NCBI GenBank assembly: GCA_000961845.1
Contig: LADZ01000018.1
Location: forward strand, 32,849 to 96,848
DNA: 64,000 bases
Direction of reading: 5' to 3'
Source of the DNA: Flavobacteriales bacterium BRH_c54
Lineage (GTDB): Bacteria > Bacteroidota > Bacteroidia > Flavobacteriales_E > Vicingaceae
Part shown: positions 18,184 through 26,258 of the stretch, one piece after another
Layout: every line of letters starts with the position of its first letter
How positions within the stretch are numbered: the stretch's first letter is position 1
Translations under genes and position numbers: made by a program
Notes under the pieces: generated by a model
Seen by the model: only the letters and a program-made list of their open reading frames with translations
What the model was told of the DNA's origin: nothing
The model's database searches: none

Positions 18184-18230
18184 CTTTTTAGCATTTTTTC
18201 ATGTGGTTGCAAGCAGCCAAATCATTCCAC
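18184..18230 (-). ncRNA. SAM-II-type riboswitch in the metK leader
   Basis: Read on the minus strand the leader forms an H-type pseudoknot. P1 pairs GUGG (18230-18227) with CCAC (18206-18203). The P1 loop contains UUUGGC (18221-18216), which pairs with downstream GCUAAA (18192-18187) to form P2, with one G-U pair. The conserved-looking blocks UGAUUU, UUGCAA and AUGAAAAAAUGCUAAAAAG fit the SAM-II class, known upstream of methionine genes in Bacteroidota and Alphaproteobacteria. A second hairpin, AAAAGU (18188-18183) with ACUUUU (18180-18175), overlaps the 3' arm of P2 and could be the switching partner. It lies about 65 bases from the metK start. Confidence 0.82.
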
Positions 18231-18241
18231 AATAACGAGGT

Positions 18242-18249
18242 CAAAAGTA
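18242..18249 (-). promoter_or_regulatory. -7 promoter box of metK
   Basis: Minus-strand TACTTTTG matches TAnnTTTG exactly and sits just upstream of the riboswitch, so transcription would begin near 18235, about 5 bases before P1. No -33 TTG at a standard spacing was found. Confidence 0.6.
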
Positions 18250-18281
18250 GATTTTTTTTACAAACTAAACTACTTTTTAGT

Positions 18282-19196
18282 TTATTTTTTGTTTGAAGTC
18301 AATTTCTTAAAAATACTTTCTAAACTTTCATTTTCTTTCTGAAGTGTTAACACCACCATTTCGTGCTCTACAGCAAATTGAAAAATGGCGTTTCTTACAC
18401 TATCATTAGCTATTTCAAACAACCAAGAATTGTTTGCCGGATTTTTCTTTACTTTTAAAACACCGTTAATTTTTAACAGCAAACCCTCTCTGGTTGTTTT
18501 GTCAAACTCAACGGTTAATACAATTTTATTTTCTTTATTTAACTTCAGTCCTGCAGTGGTTTCATTAGCCACAATTTTTCCTTGGTTGATAATAATGGTT
18601 TTATCGCAAATAGCTTCTACCTCTTGCATAATATGCGTAGAAAGCATAATGGTTTTTTCTTTTCCTATAGCTTTTATTAAGCTTCTAATTTCCTCTAACT
18701 GATTAGGATCTAATCCTGTTGTTGGTTCATCTAAAATCAACACTTTTGGGTCGTGTATCATGGCTTGAGCCAACCCTACTCTTTGTCTGTACCCTTTAGA
18801 TAAGGCTCCAATTTTTTTATTTTGCTCAATTTCCAATCCCACCATATCAATCATTTCTTTTACTCTTTCAGTTAGATTAGGGACATGATGCACGCCACCA
18901 ACAAAATGTAAATATTCTTTTACATACATGTCTAAATAAAGTGGGTTATGCTCCGGCAAATAACCTACTTGTTTTTTTACATCAATAGGATGTTCAATTA
19001 CATCATAACCACATACAGAAACACTACCTGATGTTTGAGGAATAAAACAAGTAATGATTTTCATCATGGTTGATTTTCCGGCTCCATTTGGCCCTAAAAA
19101 CCCAACAATATGACCAGGTTCTACAACAAAAGAAACATCGTCTAATGCCTTTTGCTTTCCATAAATTTTGGTTACATTATTAACTATAACTGACAT
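18282..19196 (-). CDS. gldA: GldA-type ABC transporter ATP-binding protein
   Basis: 304 residues. Complete ABC ATPase: Walker A GFLGPNGAGKSTMMK at 34-48, Q-loop region GYLPEHNPLYLDMYVKEYL, ABC signature LSKGYRQRVGLAQ, Walker B KVLILDEPTTGLDPNQ, and switch His in MLSTHIMQEVEAI. The C-terminal part (about 215-304) is a small alpha/beta extension. The YLPEHNPLYLDMYV block is characteristic of GldA, the ATPase that works with membrane proteins GldF and GldG in gliding bacteria. No permease gene is adjacent, so the partners must be elsewhere. A related non-gliding ABC ATPase cannot be fully excluded. Confidence 0.82.
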   Translation of the reverse strand: MSVIVNNVTKIYGKQKALDDVSFVVEPGHIVGFLGPNGAGKSTMMKIITCFIPQTSGSVSVCGYDVIEHPIDVKKQVGYLPEHNPLYLDMYVKEYLHFVGGVHHVPNLTERVKEMIDMVGLEIEQNKKIGALSKGYRQRVGLAQAMIHDPKVLILDEPTTGLDPNQLEEIRSLIKAIGKEKTIMLSTHIMQEVEAICDKTIIINQGKIVANETTAGLKLNKENKIVLTVEFDKTTREGLLLKINGVLKVKKNPANNSWLFEIANDSVRNAIFQFAVEHEMVVLTLQKENESLESIFKKLTSNKK

Positions 19197-19314
19197 TTTT
19201 TATTTTAAAGGTTATGAGTTTATAAGTCCCGAAAAATGTTTTTCTGTGAAAAACTAATTTTTTGAGGATGCTCGTAAAATTAAAAAAAATTGTTTTTACG
19301 GCATTCAAAGCACG

Positions 19315-19359
19315 AAAGTAATGAATTTTGCTTTAGAACATTTACGATTTCATTACTTT
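19315..19359. repeat. Inverted repeat enclosing the rsgA promoter
   Basis: AAAGTAATGAA (19315-19325) and TTCATTACTTT (19349-19359) are perfect 11-base arms 23 bases apart. They span the region between the candidate -33 and -7 boxes of rsgA, so the arms could be an operator for an unknown dimeric repressor or activator. Confidence 0.5.
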
Positions 19360-19361
19360 TG
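19326..19361 (+). promoter_or_regulatory. Promoter of rsgA-dtd
   Basis: A TTTTG at 19326-19330 is followed after 23 bases by TACTTTTG (19354-19361), an exact TAnnTTTG -7 box. Transcription would start near 19368. This lies downstream of the first 25 codons of the longest open frame, and therefore supports the shorter rsgA start. Confidence 0.65.
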
Positions 19362-19385
19362 GTTTTTTTAACATTCTCAATAAAT

Positions 19386-20321
19386 TTGGAAGAAGGAATC
19401 GTAATAAAATCTACAGGCAACTTGTATCATGTTCGCATGAATAATGGTGAGACCTTGGCGGTAAGAATTAAAGGCAGCTTTAGAATGATGGATATTAAAA
19501 CTACTAATCCGGTAGCGGTTGGCGATAAAGTTATTGTTAGCGATACTGCTACAGACCCTGTTATTTCTGAAATTAAACCCCGAACCAATTACATTATTAG
19601 AAAATCGGTTAACCTCTCTAAGCAAGCTCATATTATTGCTGCCAATGTTGATCAAGCTATTTTAATAGCTACCATTGCTCAGCCGGAAACTTCTACAGGT
19701 TTTATTGATCGGTTTTTAATTACTGCCGAAGCTTACCATATTCCTACCACTATTGTTTTTAATAAAACCGATATTTATACCGAAAAAGATATGGAGAAAC
19801 TCCATTTTTTAATGGAAACCTATACTAATATTGGTTACGAATGCTTGGCAATTTCTGTAACCGCCAACAAAAACATTGATCAACTAATTGCTAAATTAAA
19901 AAATAAAACTTCATTGGTTTCAGGACATTCGGGAGTAGGAAAATCTTCTTTGCTTAATCTTATAGAACCTTCTTTACAACTTAAAACCTCTATTATTTCT
20001 GATGCGCATCAGTTAGGAAAACACACCACCACTTATGCCGAAATGCACGAGCTTTCTTTTGGTGGTTATGTGGTAGATACCCCAGGTATTAAAGCTTTTG
20101 GATTAATAGATTTTGACAAAACAGAACTTTCACATTATTTTATTGAAATGAGAGCATTGTTATCCGAGTGTCAGTTTAATAATTGTCAGCATATTAACGA
20201 ACCGAAGTGTGCTGTAAAAAAAGCAGTAGAAAACAACGAAATAGCTAGTTTCAGATATCAAAATTACTTGTCAATGTATGATGACAATGAAAGTGAAAGC
20301 TATAGAGGAAAAGGGTATTAA
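19386..20321 (+). CDS. rsgA: Ribosome small-subunit-dependent GTPase RsgA
   Basis: 311 residues from a TTG at 19386. The longest frame begins at 19290, but its first codons lie upstream of the promoter. RsgA proteins normally begin one or two residues before the GIVIKSTGNLY segment, which this TTG gives. An OB-fold domain (1-70) is followed by a circularly permuted GTPase: G4 FNKTD, then Walker A GHSGVGKSSLLN and G3 DTPGIKAFG. The C-terminal zinc site is seen as C-x5-C-x-H-x5-C (SECQFNNCQHINEPKCAV). Known: it matures and checks the 30S ribosomal subunit. dtd follows after 5 bases. Confidence 0.9.
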   Translation: MEEGIVIKSTGNLYHVRMNNGETLAVRIKGSFRMMDIKTTNPVAVGDKVIVSDTATDPVISEIKPRTNYIIRKSVNLSKQAHIIAANVDQAILIATIAQPETSTGFIDRFLITAEAYHIPTTIVFNKTDIYTEKDMEKLHFLMETYTNIGYECLAISVTANKNIDQLIAKLKNKTSLVSGHSGVGKSSLLNLIEPSLQLKTSIISDAHQLGKHTTTYAEMHELSFGGYVVDTPGIKAFGLIDFDKTELSHYFIEMRALLSECQFNNCQHINEPKCAVKKAVENNEIASFRYQNYLSMYDDNESESYRGKGY

Positions 20322-20326
20322 TATTT

Positions 20327-20776
20327 ATGAAAGCAGTAATTCAACGTGTAAGTGAGGCATCGGTAAGCATTGAAAACAAAACTACTTCGATAGGAAAAGG
20401 CTTACTAATTTTATTAGGCGTAGAAGAAAACGACCAAGAAGAGGATATTACTTGGTTGACTAAAAAAGTTGCTCAACTCAGAATTTTCGATGATAAAAAC
20501 AACATTCCTAATCTTTCTGTAAATGATATTAATGGAGAAGTGTTGCTTATCAGCCAATTTACACTTATGGCAAGCACCAAAAAAGGTAATCGACCATCTT
20601 TTATTATGGCAGCCAAACCTCCAAAAGCAATAGATTTATATAATAATTTTATAAAAGAACTTACTCCATTATTACAACGACCACTTAAAACAGGTGAGTT
20701 TGGTGCATATATGAAAGTGGCTTTAGTTAACGAAGGGCCATTTACTATCATTATAGATAGTAAAAATAGGGTTTGA
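20327..20776 (+). CDS. dtd: D-aminoacyl-tRNA deacylase
   Basis: 149 residues, the usual length. The two active-site motifs are present: SQFTLMA (near 78) and NEGPFTI (near 138), which carries the GP cross-subunit motif as Gly-Pro. Known: the homodimer removes D-amino acids, and glycine from tRNA-Ala, wrongly attached to tRNAs. It starts 5 bases after rsgA, and the pair forms a small translation-quality operon from the rsgA promoter. No terminator was found directly after it. Confidence 0.95.
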   Translation: MKAVIQRVSEASVSIENKTTSIGKGLLILLGVEENDQEEDITWLTKKVAQLRIFDDKNNIPNLSVNDINGEVLLISQFTLMASTKKGNRPSFIMAAKPPKAIDLYNNFIKELTPLLQRPLKTGEFGAYMKVALVNEGPFTIIIDSKNRV

Positions 20777-20900
20777 CAAAAATCTATTAAGAAAAGTATA
20801 GCAATTTGAAATTGCTGCTAATTTATTTGAAAGAAAGCTTACCCCTCATTATTGAACAAATTACCTCTACTGAACTATAACAATAAATAAGATTTTAATC

Positions 20901-20935
20901 TCTTGTCCCAACAAGATTCCTCCTGAACGAGGAAT
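20901..20935. repeat. Two adjacent short stem-loops between dtd and the bacilliredoxin gene
   Basis: Within the 273-base gap two hairpins touch: TCTTGT/ACAAGA (20901-20906 with 20911-20916) and ATTCCTC/GAGGAAT (20916-20922 with 20929-20935). They are not followed by a T-run, so they are not ordinary terminators. They could be a small dispersed repeat, a processing site or a weak regulatory RNA. No other copy was noticed in the window by eye. Confidence 0.4.
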
Positions 20936-21005
20936 AGAAAACCTTACCCAACTGTTAATTTTTATAAAAGCCACTCTTTGGGAAAATTTTTATGTTTAGA
21001 TTGAG

Positions 21006-21013
21006 TATTTTTG
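21006..21013 (+). promoter_or_regulatory. -7 promoter box of the bacilliredoxin gene
   Basis: TATTTTTG matches TAnnTTTG exactly, with a TTTG at 20978-20981 24 bases upstream, slightly longer than usual. The predicted leader is about 30 bases. Confidence 0.55.
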
Positions 21014-21049
21014 TAGAAATTATTTAGTCATATAAAAAAACGTAAAAAT

Positions 21050-21460
21050 ATGTATCCACCAGAATTAGTAGCCCCAATGAAAAGCGAACTTACAGAAGTA
21101 GGTTTTGAAGAATTATTAACTCCCGATGCTGTTGATAAAGCCATCACTAGCGAAGGAACAACTTTTGTTTTAATCAACTCTGTTTGTGGTTGTGCCGCAG
21201 CTAATGCTCGTCCTGCTGCGCGTATGGCAGTTACCAACAACAAACGTCCGGATAGAATCACCACTGTTTTTGCAGGTGTTGATGCCGAAGCGGTAAATCA
21301 AGCAAGAAAACACATGTTGCCTTATCCTCCTTCATCGCCATCAATGGCATTGTTTAAAAATGGTAAATTAGTTCATTTTATTGAAAGACATCATATTGAA
21401 GGAAGACCGGCAGAAATGATTGCTGAAAATTTAGCTGCTGCTTTTAACGAATATTGTTAA
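21050..21460 (+). CDS. BrxA/BrxB-family bacilliredoxin
   Basis: 136 residues, thioredoxin-like fold of the YphP/YqiW (DUF1094) family. The family CGC motif is C46-G47-C48 in NSVCGCAAANARPA, after the typical opening MYPPELVAPMKSELTEVGFE. Known: in Firmicutes these proteins remove bacillithiol from mixed disulfides; several Bacteroidota also make bacillithiol. Its action on bacillithiol here is inferred, since no bsh genes are in view. It has its own promoter and lies 49 bases upstream of rpoN, so some transcripts may continue into rpoN. Confidence 0.9.
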   Translation: MYPPELVAPMKSELTEVGFEELLTPDAVDKAITSEGTTFVLINSVCGCAAANARPAARMAVTNNKRPDRITTVFAGVDAEAVNQARKHMLPYPPSSPSMALFKNGKLVHFIERHHIEGRPAEMIAENLAAAFNEYC

Positions 21461-21509
21461 TTTAGCCTTACGCTACAATATTGAAGCTTAACGCTTAACT
21501 TTATAATAA

Positions 21510-22970
21510 ATGGCACTAAAACAAACATTAAGTTTTAAACTACAGCAAAAGCTATCGCCTCAACAAATTCAGTTAATGAAATTGTTGCAACTGCCTACCG
21601 TTGCACTCGAACAAAGAATTAAAGAGGAAATGGAAAACAATCCTGCTTTAGATGAGGGGAAAGATGAAGAGGAAGAGATGGAACTTACTCAGCATGATGA
21701 TTATGAAGAGAAAGAACGAAGCGAAGCTGAAAAAGAGTTTAATTTTGATGATTATGTTGATGATTCCGATACGCCAAGCTATAAGCTAACTGCTAACAAT
21801 CACAGTAAAGATGATGAAGATAAGCAGACACCTATTAGCATTGGTTCTACTTTTCAGGAAACCTTAGAGGCTCAAATTAATTTATTTAATTTGGATGATG
21901 ATGACCATAACATTGCTCTACACCTTATTGGTAGTTTAGATGATGCCGGTTATCTCCGCAGAGATATTAATGCCATAGTTGATGATTTAGCGTTTACCCA
22001 AAATATCATTACCGATAAAGAACACGTTGAAAAGATAGTAAAACTTATTCAGCATTTAGATCCTGCAGGTGTTGGAGCAAGAAGTCTTCAGGAATGTTTA
22101 CTTATTCAGCTTAACAAGAAAAAACATCATACCCTTATTTCTAAAAATGCGATAGAAATTATCACTAACTATTTTGATGAGTTTTCTAAAAAACATTACT
22201 CAAAAATTATTGAAAAGCTTAGTATTTCTGAAGATGACTTAAGGTTAGTAATTGAAGAAATTCTAAAGTTAAATCCGAAGCCAGGAAACTCCTCTAATGA
22301 TGGTTTAAGAGTTACTCAACATATTGTTCCTGATTTTGTTCTTACTGTTGATGATGGCGAAATAGACATCACTTTAAACGGAAGAAATACACCTGATTTA
22401 AAAGTTAGTCGTTCTTATAAAGAAATGATTGAAGGGTACAAAGCTCAAAAAGAAAAGCCTTCAAAATCGCAGAAAGATGCATTGATGTTTGTAAAACAAA
22501 AGTTAGATGCTGCCAAATGGTTCATTGATGCCATAAGACAACGTCAGCACACACTTATGTTAACCGTAGATGCAATTGTTGAAAGACAAAAAAAATATTT
22601 TTTAGAAGGAGATGAAACGCTGATAGTACCCATGATTTTAAAAGATATTGCCGAAGAAATTGATATGGATATATCAACAGTTTCTCGTGTGGTAAACAGC
22701 AAATACATTCAAACGCCTTACGGAACTTTTCTTTTAAAAACCTTCTTTTCAGAATCACTAAGTACAGATAGTGGCGAAGAAGTTTCAAGCAGAGAAGTAA
22801 AGAAGATTTTGCAAAATGCCGTGGAAGATGAAGACAAACGCAAACCATTAACAGACGAAAAACTTTCTAAATTACTTAACGATAAAGGTTACAACATTGC
22901 TAGGAGAACAATTGCCAAATACCGAGAGCAATTAAATATTCCTGTAGCCCGATTACGTAAAGAAATTTAA
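21510..22970 (+). CDS. rpoN: RNA polymerase sigma-54 factor
   Basis: 486 residues. Region I starts LKQTLSFKLQQKLSPQQIQLMKLLQLP, rich in Gln and Leu, and is followed by an acidic region II (about 48-110). The core-binding domain covers about 115-290 (DDAGYLRRDI, LDPAGVGARSLQECL). The HTH part includes DISTVSRVVNSKYIQTPYG, and the RpoN box is ARRTIAKYRE near residue 470. Known: sigma-54 recognises -24/-12 promoters and needs AAA+ activators. No such activator is in the window, and no clear -24/-12 site was noticed. Length and all regions are normal. Confidence 0.97.
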   Translation: MALKQTLSFKLQQKLSPQQIQLMKLLQLPTVALEQRIKEEMENNPALDEGKDEEEEMELTQHDDYEEKERSEAEKEFNFDDYVDDSDTPSYKLTANNHSKDDEDKQTPISIGSTFQETLEAQINLFNLDDDDHNIALHLIGSLDDAGYLRRDINAIVDDLAFTQNIITDKEHVEKIVKLIQHLDPAGVGARSLQECLLIQLNKKKHHTLISKNAIEIITNYFDEFSKKHYSKIIEKLSISEDDLRLVIEEILKLNPKPGNSSNDGLRVTQHIVPDFVLTVDDGEIDITLNGRNTPDLKVSRSYKEMIEGYKAQKEKPSKSQKDALMFVKQKLDAAKWFIDAIRQRQHTLMLTVDAIVERQKKYFLEGDETLIVPMILKDIAEEIDMDISTVSRVVNSKYIQTPYGTFLLKTFFSESLSTDSGEEVSSREVKKILQNAVEDEDKRKPLTDEKLSKLLNDKGYNIARRTIAKYREQLNIPVARLRKEI

Positions 22971-22978
22971 GTCTGAAC

Positions 22979-23584
22979 ATGAGGTTAGCTGCAAAAATTA
23001 TTTCCATTCTTTTTAATCCATTATTCATGCCCACTCTTGGGCTTTTTCTACTATTTAATACAGATACTTATATTAATTACGCAGTACATTTTAAACTAAA
23101 ACAATTTACTGTTCTTTTAGTAGCACTCGTAACTTTTATTATTCCTTTACTTTCCATTCTTTTTCTTCGTAATAGAGGAATTATTACCAGCATGCAAATG
23201 TATGCATCTAAAGAGCGAATTATTCCTTATATCATTACTATTATATCTTTTATTTTCACGCTTTACTTACTCAAACAAACTACTGTAATTCCAATTATTT
23301 TTAATTTTATTATAGGAGCTACTTATGCTATTATTTTAACTTTTATCATCAATATAAAATGGAAAATTAGTGCCCATACTGTTGGTGTTGGTGGATTACT
23401 TGGAGCATTTTTGTGTGTTGCCACCAAATTGCAAACTGATGTAAGCATTTTTATTGTAGCACTATTGGTTGTCTTTGGTTTAGTAGCTACTGCTCGATTA
23501 ATTTTAAATGCTCATACCCAGGCTCAAATTTATGCTGGCTTTCTACTGGGAATTGCAACACAGTTTGCTGTGTTTTATTTTTAA
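22979..23584 (+). CDS. PAP2-like integral membrane protein
   Basis: 201 residues with about six membrane segments. The C-terminal part, HTVGVGGLLGAF and then ARLILNAHTQAQIYAGFLLG, resembles the SGH and SR-x5-H-x3-Q/D blocks of PAP2 phosphatases, with Ala in place of Ser before the Arg and a weaker first motif. It may be a degenerate lipid phosphatase-type protein. It begins 8 bases after rpoN and probably shares its transcript, an arrangement common in Bacteroidota. The function is not known and catalytic activity is uncertain. Confidence 0.6.
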   Translation: MRLAAKIISILFNPLFMPTLGLFLLFNTDTYINYAVHFKLKQFTVLLVALVTFIIPLLSILFLRNRGIITSMQMYASKERIIPYIITIISFIFTLYLLKQTTVIPIIFNFIIGATYAIILTFIINIKWKISAHTVGVGGLLGAFLCVATKLQTDVSIFIVALLVVFGLVATARLILNAHTQAQIYAGFLLGIATQFAVFYF

Positions 23585-23726
23585 ATAGAACATACAGAAA
23601 CTTTATTGTTATCTATAACATCATTATTAATATATAGATTGATTATCAATACCATTTCATTTTAAATTAATGTATTAATACTACTTCGTGGTACTTCACT
23701 ACGCCTCTCAATGATGATAAGAATAA

Positions 23727-23754
23727 AAAAAGCACGCCAAATAGCGTGCTTTTT
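23727..23754. terminator. Bidirectional terminator between the rpoN unit and the act operon
   Basis: An 11-base stem, AAAAAGCACGC (23727-23737) and GCGTGCTTTTT (23744-23754), encloses a 6-base loop and carries A and T runs. It lies between convergent genes, so it can end both the plus-strand rpoN unit and the minus-strand actABCDEF operon. Confidence 0.9.
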
Positions 23755-23778
23755 AAAACTAAATTATTCAATCTATAA

Positions 23779-24990
23779 TTAGTGATGTAAATGTAAACTT
23801 TCGTCAAGCATTGGGTGGTTTTTAGTAACCAATGATGCTTTAGTAAGTGATGTTAACACTACAAAAATGAAAATTCCTGTAAACATTAAGAACATGCCTA
23901 TTTCTACCATTCCTAATTTACCTTCTTCAAACATAGTTCCTGGTAACACCATAGTTAAAACATCTAACCAGTGTCCGATAAAAATGATTAAAGCGATAGG
24001 CAATAAGAACACAGCGTTTCTTTTTGCATCTCTTGACATTAATACAAAGAATGGTAATAAGAAGTTTACAAAGAAAGTTCCTACATATAATAATTTATAA
24101 TGCTCAAATCTAAATAAGTAATAAGTTACCTCTTCCGGTATATCAGAATACCAAATTAACATAAACTGAGAGAACCATAAGTAAGACCATAAACAACTAA
24201 TAGCAAACATCCATTTACCTAAATCGTGAATATGGCTATCGTTTACTTCTTTTAAGAAACCTTTACCTTTAAGGTACAACACTAATACCACAGCGAAAAT
24301 CATACATGATACCCACATTCCTGAGAATGCATACCACCCAAATAATGTACTGAACCAGTGAGTATCAATACTCATTAACCAGTCCCATGCTGAAGAAGAA
24401 GAAGTATAAGCAAAGAAGAAAATAAACAATACTCCCATAAAAATACTTCTTTTGTAAATTGGAGAAACATCTCCGGCAGCTAGGTTTAATTGATCTTCTT
24501 CCATAGATTTTTTTCTGAACCAATAAGCAAAAAACATCCAAACACCAATGTATATTAATGATCTAATAAAGAAAAAAGGAATATTTAAATAAGCACCTTT
24601 ATTCGCAATTAATTCATCATAATGACTACTTTCCGGATTATGAACTTCTGGATCCATCCAGTGATATAAATGGTGCATGTGAGCTGCTCCTGCAATAAAT
24701 ACTGCTAACAAAACTACTGCTCCAATTGGCATAAAACTCATTATCGCCTGAAAAACTCTATGTGTAGTTACTCCCCAAGCCATTTCTGAAACATATTGTA
24801 AGGCTAAAAAGAACAATGCTGCTAATGAAATAGTAAAATAGAAATATCCATTTACTAATAAGTTAGCCCAAAATCTTTGAGAAACATGGTGACCATGATC
24901 AGTAGTTAAACCAACAATTAAAGCTAGCAGACCAACTACAATAAGAATAATAGTAGTTAGTTTCGCGTTTTTTGATATTGTATATTCCAT
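23779..24990 (-). CDS. actF: Alternative complex III membrane subunit ActF
   Basis: 403 residues with about ten membrane helices and a His-rich C-terminus (DESLHLHH). It is the last gene of the act operon and follows actE by 37 bases. Known: ActF is a smaller relative of ActC and stabilises the quinol:cytochrome c oxidoreductase in the inner membrane; it carries no heme or iron-sulfur cluster. The STSSSAWDWLMSIDTHWFSTLFGWYAFSG type region (here SSSSAWDWLMSIDTHWFS) is characteristic of ActF. A terminator follows 24 bases later, so no terminal oxidase genes are attached downstream. Confidence 0.93.
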   Translation of the reverse strand: MEYTISKNAKLTTIILIVVGLLALIVGLTTDHGHHVSQRFWANLLVNGYFYFTISLAALFFLALQYVSEMAWGVTTHRVFQAIMSFMPIGAVVLLAVFIAGAAHMHHLYHWMDPEVHNPESSHYDELIANKGAYLNIPFFFIRSLIYIGVWMFFAYWFRKKSMEEDQLNLAAGDVSPIYKRSIFMGVLFIFFFAYTSSSSAWDWLMSIDTHWFSTLFGWYAFSGMWVSCMIFAVVLVLYLKGKGFLKEVNDSHIHDLGKWMFAISCLWSYLWFSQFMLIWYSDIPEEVTYYLFRFEHYKLLYVGTFFVNFLLPFFVLMSRDAKRNAVFLLPIALIIFIGHWLDVLTMVLPGTMFEEGKLGMVEIGMFLMFTGIFIFVVLTSLTKASLVTKNHPMLDESLHLHH

Positions 24991-25027
24991 TTGTTAAAAT
25001 GTTTTTAGTGTAATCTTCTTTTAAATT

Positions 25028-25675
25028 TTATTGTACTACAGCATTTGTATCAGCACTAACAGCGGTTTGTCCCATATCTGCTGTTAATGGTTTTTTCATA
25101 AAACCTACTCTAATGTAATGAATTAATTGCCATCTTTCTTCTTGAGTTAACTGAGAAGCATGAGATCCCATTAATCCTTTTCCGAAAGTAATGGTGTGGA
25201 ACATTTTACCTTCTGGTAATTCTAAACTCTCAGTAAATTTAATCGGTAGTGGAGGAAAAACTTCTCTTTCTACTAATGAACCATCTCCTTGTCCGGCTCC
25301 TCCATGACAATGAACACAAAACATTCCGTACAATTCTTTTCCTTTAGCTACAGATTGTTCTGTATAATCAAAAGGACTCTTTAAGAACTCTCCTGCTTGG
25401 TTATAGCCTTCAATAGAATTTTCGTAAGGATAAGGAGTAAAACCTCTATGTATGGTTCCTTCAACAGGTTTTCTTGCTGTAAGTGTATTTCTCAAAGAAT
25501 CATCACCTTGTTTACCTCTTAATTCACCATAATCTACATAAGTTTCTATAGAAGGAGAACGATACATATCTGGCATATATTCAGGTGCTAAACCATTTTC
25601 TTCTTTACAAGAAAAAAGAGAAATAATAGCAACCATTCCAATTATTTTTATGCTATTGTTCAGGTAGTTTTTCAT
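25028..25675 (-). CDS. actE: Alternative complex III cytochrome c lipoprotein ActE
   Basis: 215 residues from the ATG at 25675. The longer frame begins 23 codons upstream, but this start gives a clear lipoprotein signal (IIGMVAIISLFSC, lipidation Cys23). A single class-I cytochrome c domain contains the heme motif CVHCH near residue 117 and a distal Met (GLMGSHASQ region). Known: ActE is the monoheme subunit of alternative complex III, facing the periplasm, likely passing electrons to the acceptor. The C-terminus has a short tail after the cytochrome domain. The longer start would overlap actD by 35 bases, also against it. Confidence 0.92.
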   Translation of the reverse strand: MKNYLNNSIKIIGMVAIISLFSCKEENGLAPEYMPDMYRSPSIETYVDYGELRGKQGDDSLRNTLTARKPVEGTIHRGFTPYPYENSIEGYNQAGEFLKSPFDYTEQSVAKGKELYGMFCVHCHGGAGQGDGSLVEREVFPPLPIKFTESLELPEGKMFHTITFGKGLMGSHASQLTQEERWQLIHYIRVGFMKKPLTADMGQTAVSADTNAVVQ

Positions 25676-25709
25676 GTTTATATTTTTTATAATCTCTAAA
25701 TTAATCGTT

Positions 25710-26234
25710 TTATTTTTCGTCAATCTGAAGCACATAAGTTTCATTAAGAGCTGCTTTAATTTCTTCAGCCGTCATTCCACTATCACTTGGATGAATTTCC
25801 ATCACAAATCTGTTGTCAGTTGTACTTGGATAAGGATTTCTGGCTTTAAAACCCGGTAAAGTCCAGTTTCTTAATAAGTAAGTGAAAGACATACCGTGTG
25901 CAGCACATAATACTCCAAATTCAAATGTTACCGGAACAAATGCCGGAATATTATCAATTAATGAAAAGTTAGGTTTACCACCTATATTCATTGGCCAATC
26001 CTGCACCATAAAATACCACATTCCTGTTAGTGCAAGGGAAACACCTATCATTCCATAAATGAATGCAGTAATTGCAATACGAGTTCTTTTTAACCCAATA
26101 ACAGGATCTATTCCATGAATAGGAAAAGGAGAAAATACATCTCTAATGTGAATTCCTTTTGAAACTAGATGTTTTGCACTTTCTAAAAGTACATAATCAT
26201 CATCATAAATTGCGTATAGTTTTTTATCTGACAT
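25710..26234 (-). CDS. actD: Alternative complex III subunit ActD
   Basis: 174 residues. A soluble N-terminus (YAIYDDDYVLLESAKHLVSKGI, then DVFSPFPIHGID) is followed by two membrane helices near 55-78 and 95-117, and a C-terminal cytoplasmic part. This is the DUF3341/ActD pattern. Known: ActD links the membrane helices of the complex. It lies 24 bases after actC in the operon. Length is normal for the family. Confidence 0.92.
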   Translation of the reverse strand: MSDKKLYAIYDDDYVLLESAKHLVSKGIHIRDVFSPFPIHGIDPVIGLKRTRIAITAFIYGMIGVSLALTGMWYFMVQDWPMNIGGKPNFSLIDNIPAFVPVTFEFGVLCAAHGMSFTYLLRNWTLPGFKARNPYPSTTDNRFVMEIHPSDSGMTAEEIKAALNETYVLQIDEK

Positions 26235-26258
26235 AACTAAAAGTTTCTAACGATATAA

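Noticed and set aside
19290..19385. N-terminal extension of rsgA
   Set aside because: It lies upstream of the promoter and would add a hydrophobic segment not found in RsgA.
23670..23726. Possible repeat-element remnant with TACTTCGTGG and GTACTTCACTACG in the rpoN-act gap
   Set aside because: The two near-copies are too short and imperfect, and no other copy was seen in the window.
25676..25744. N-terminal extension of actE
   Set aside because: It overlaps actD and hides the lipoprotein signal that starts at 25675.
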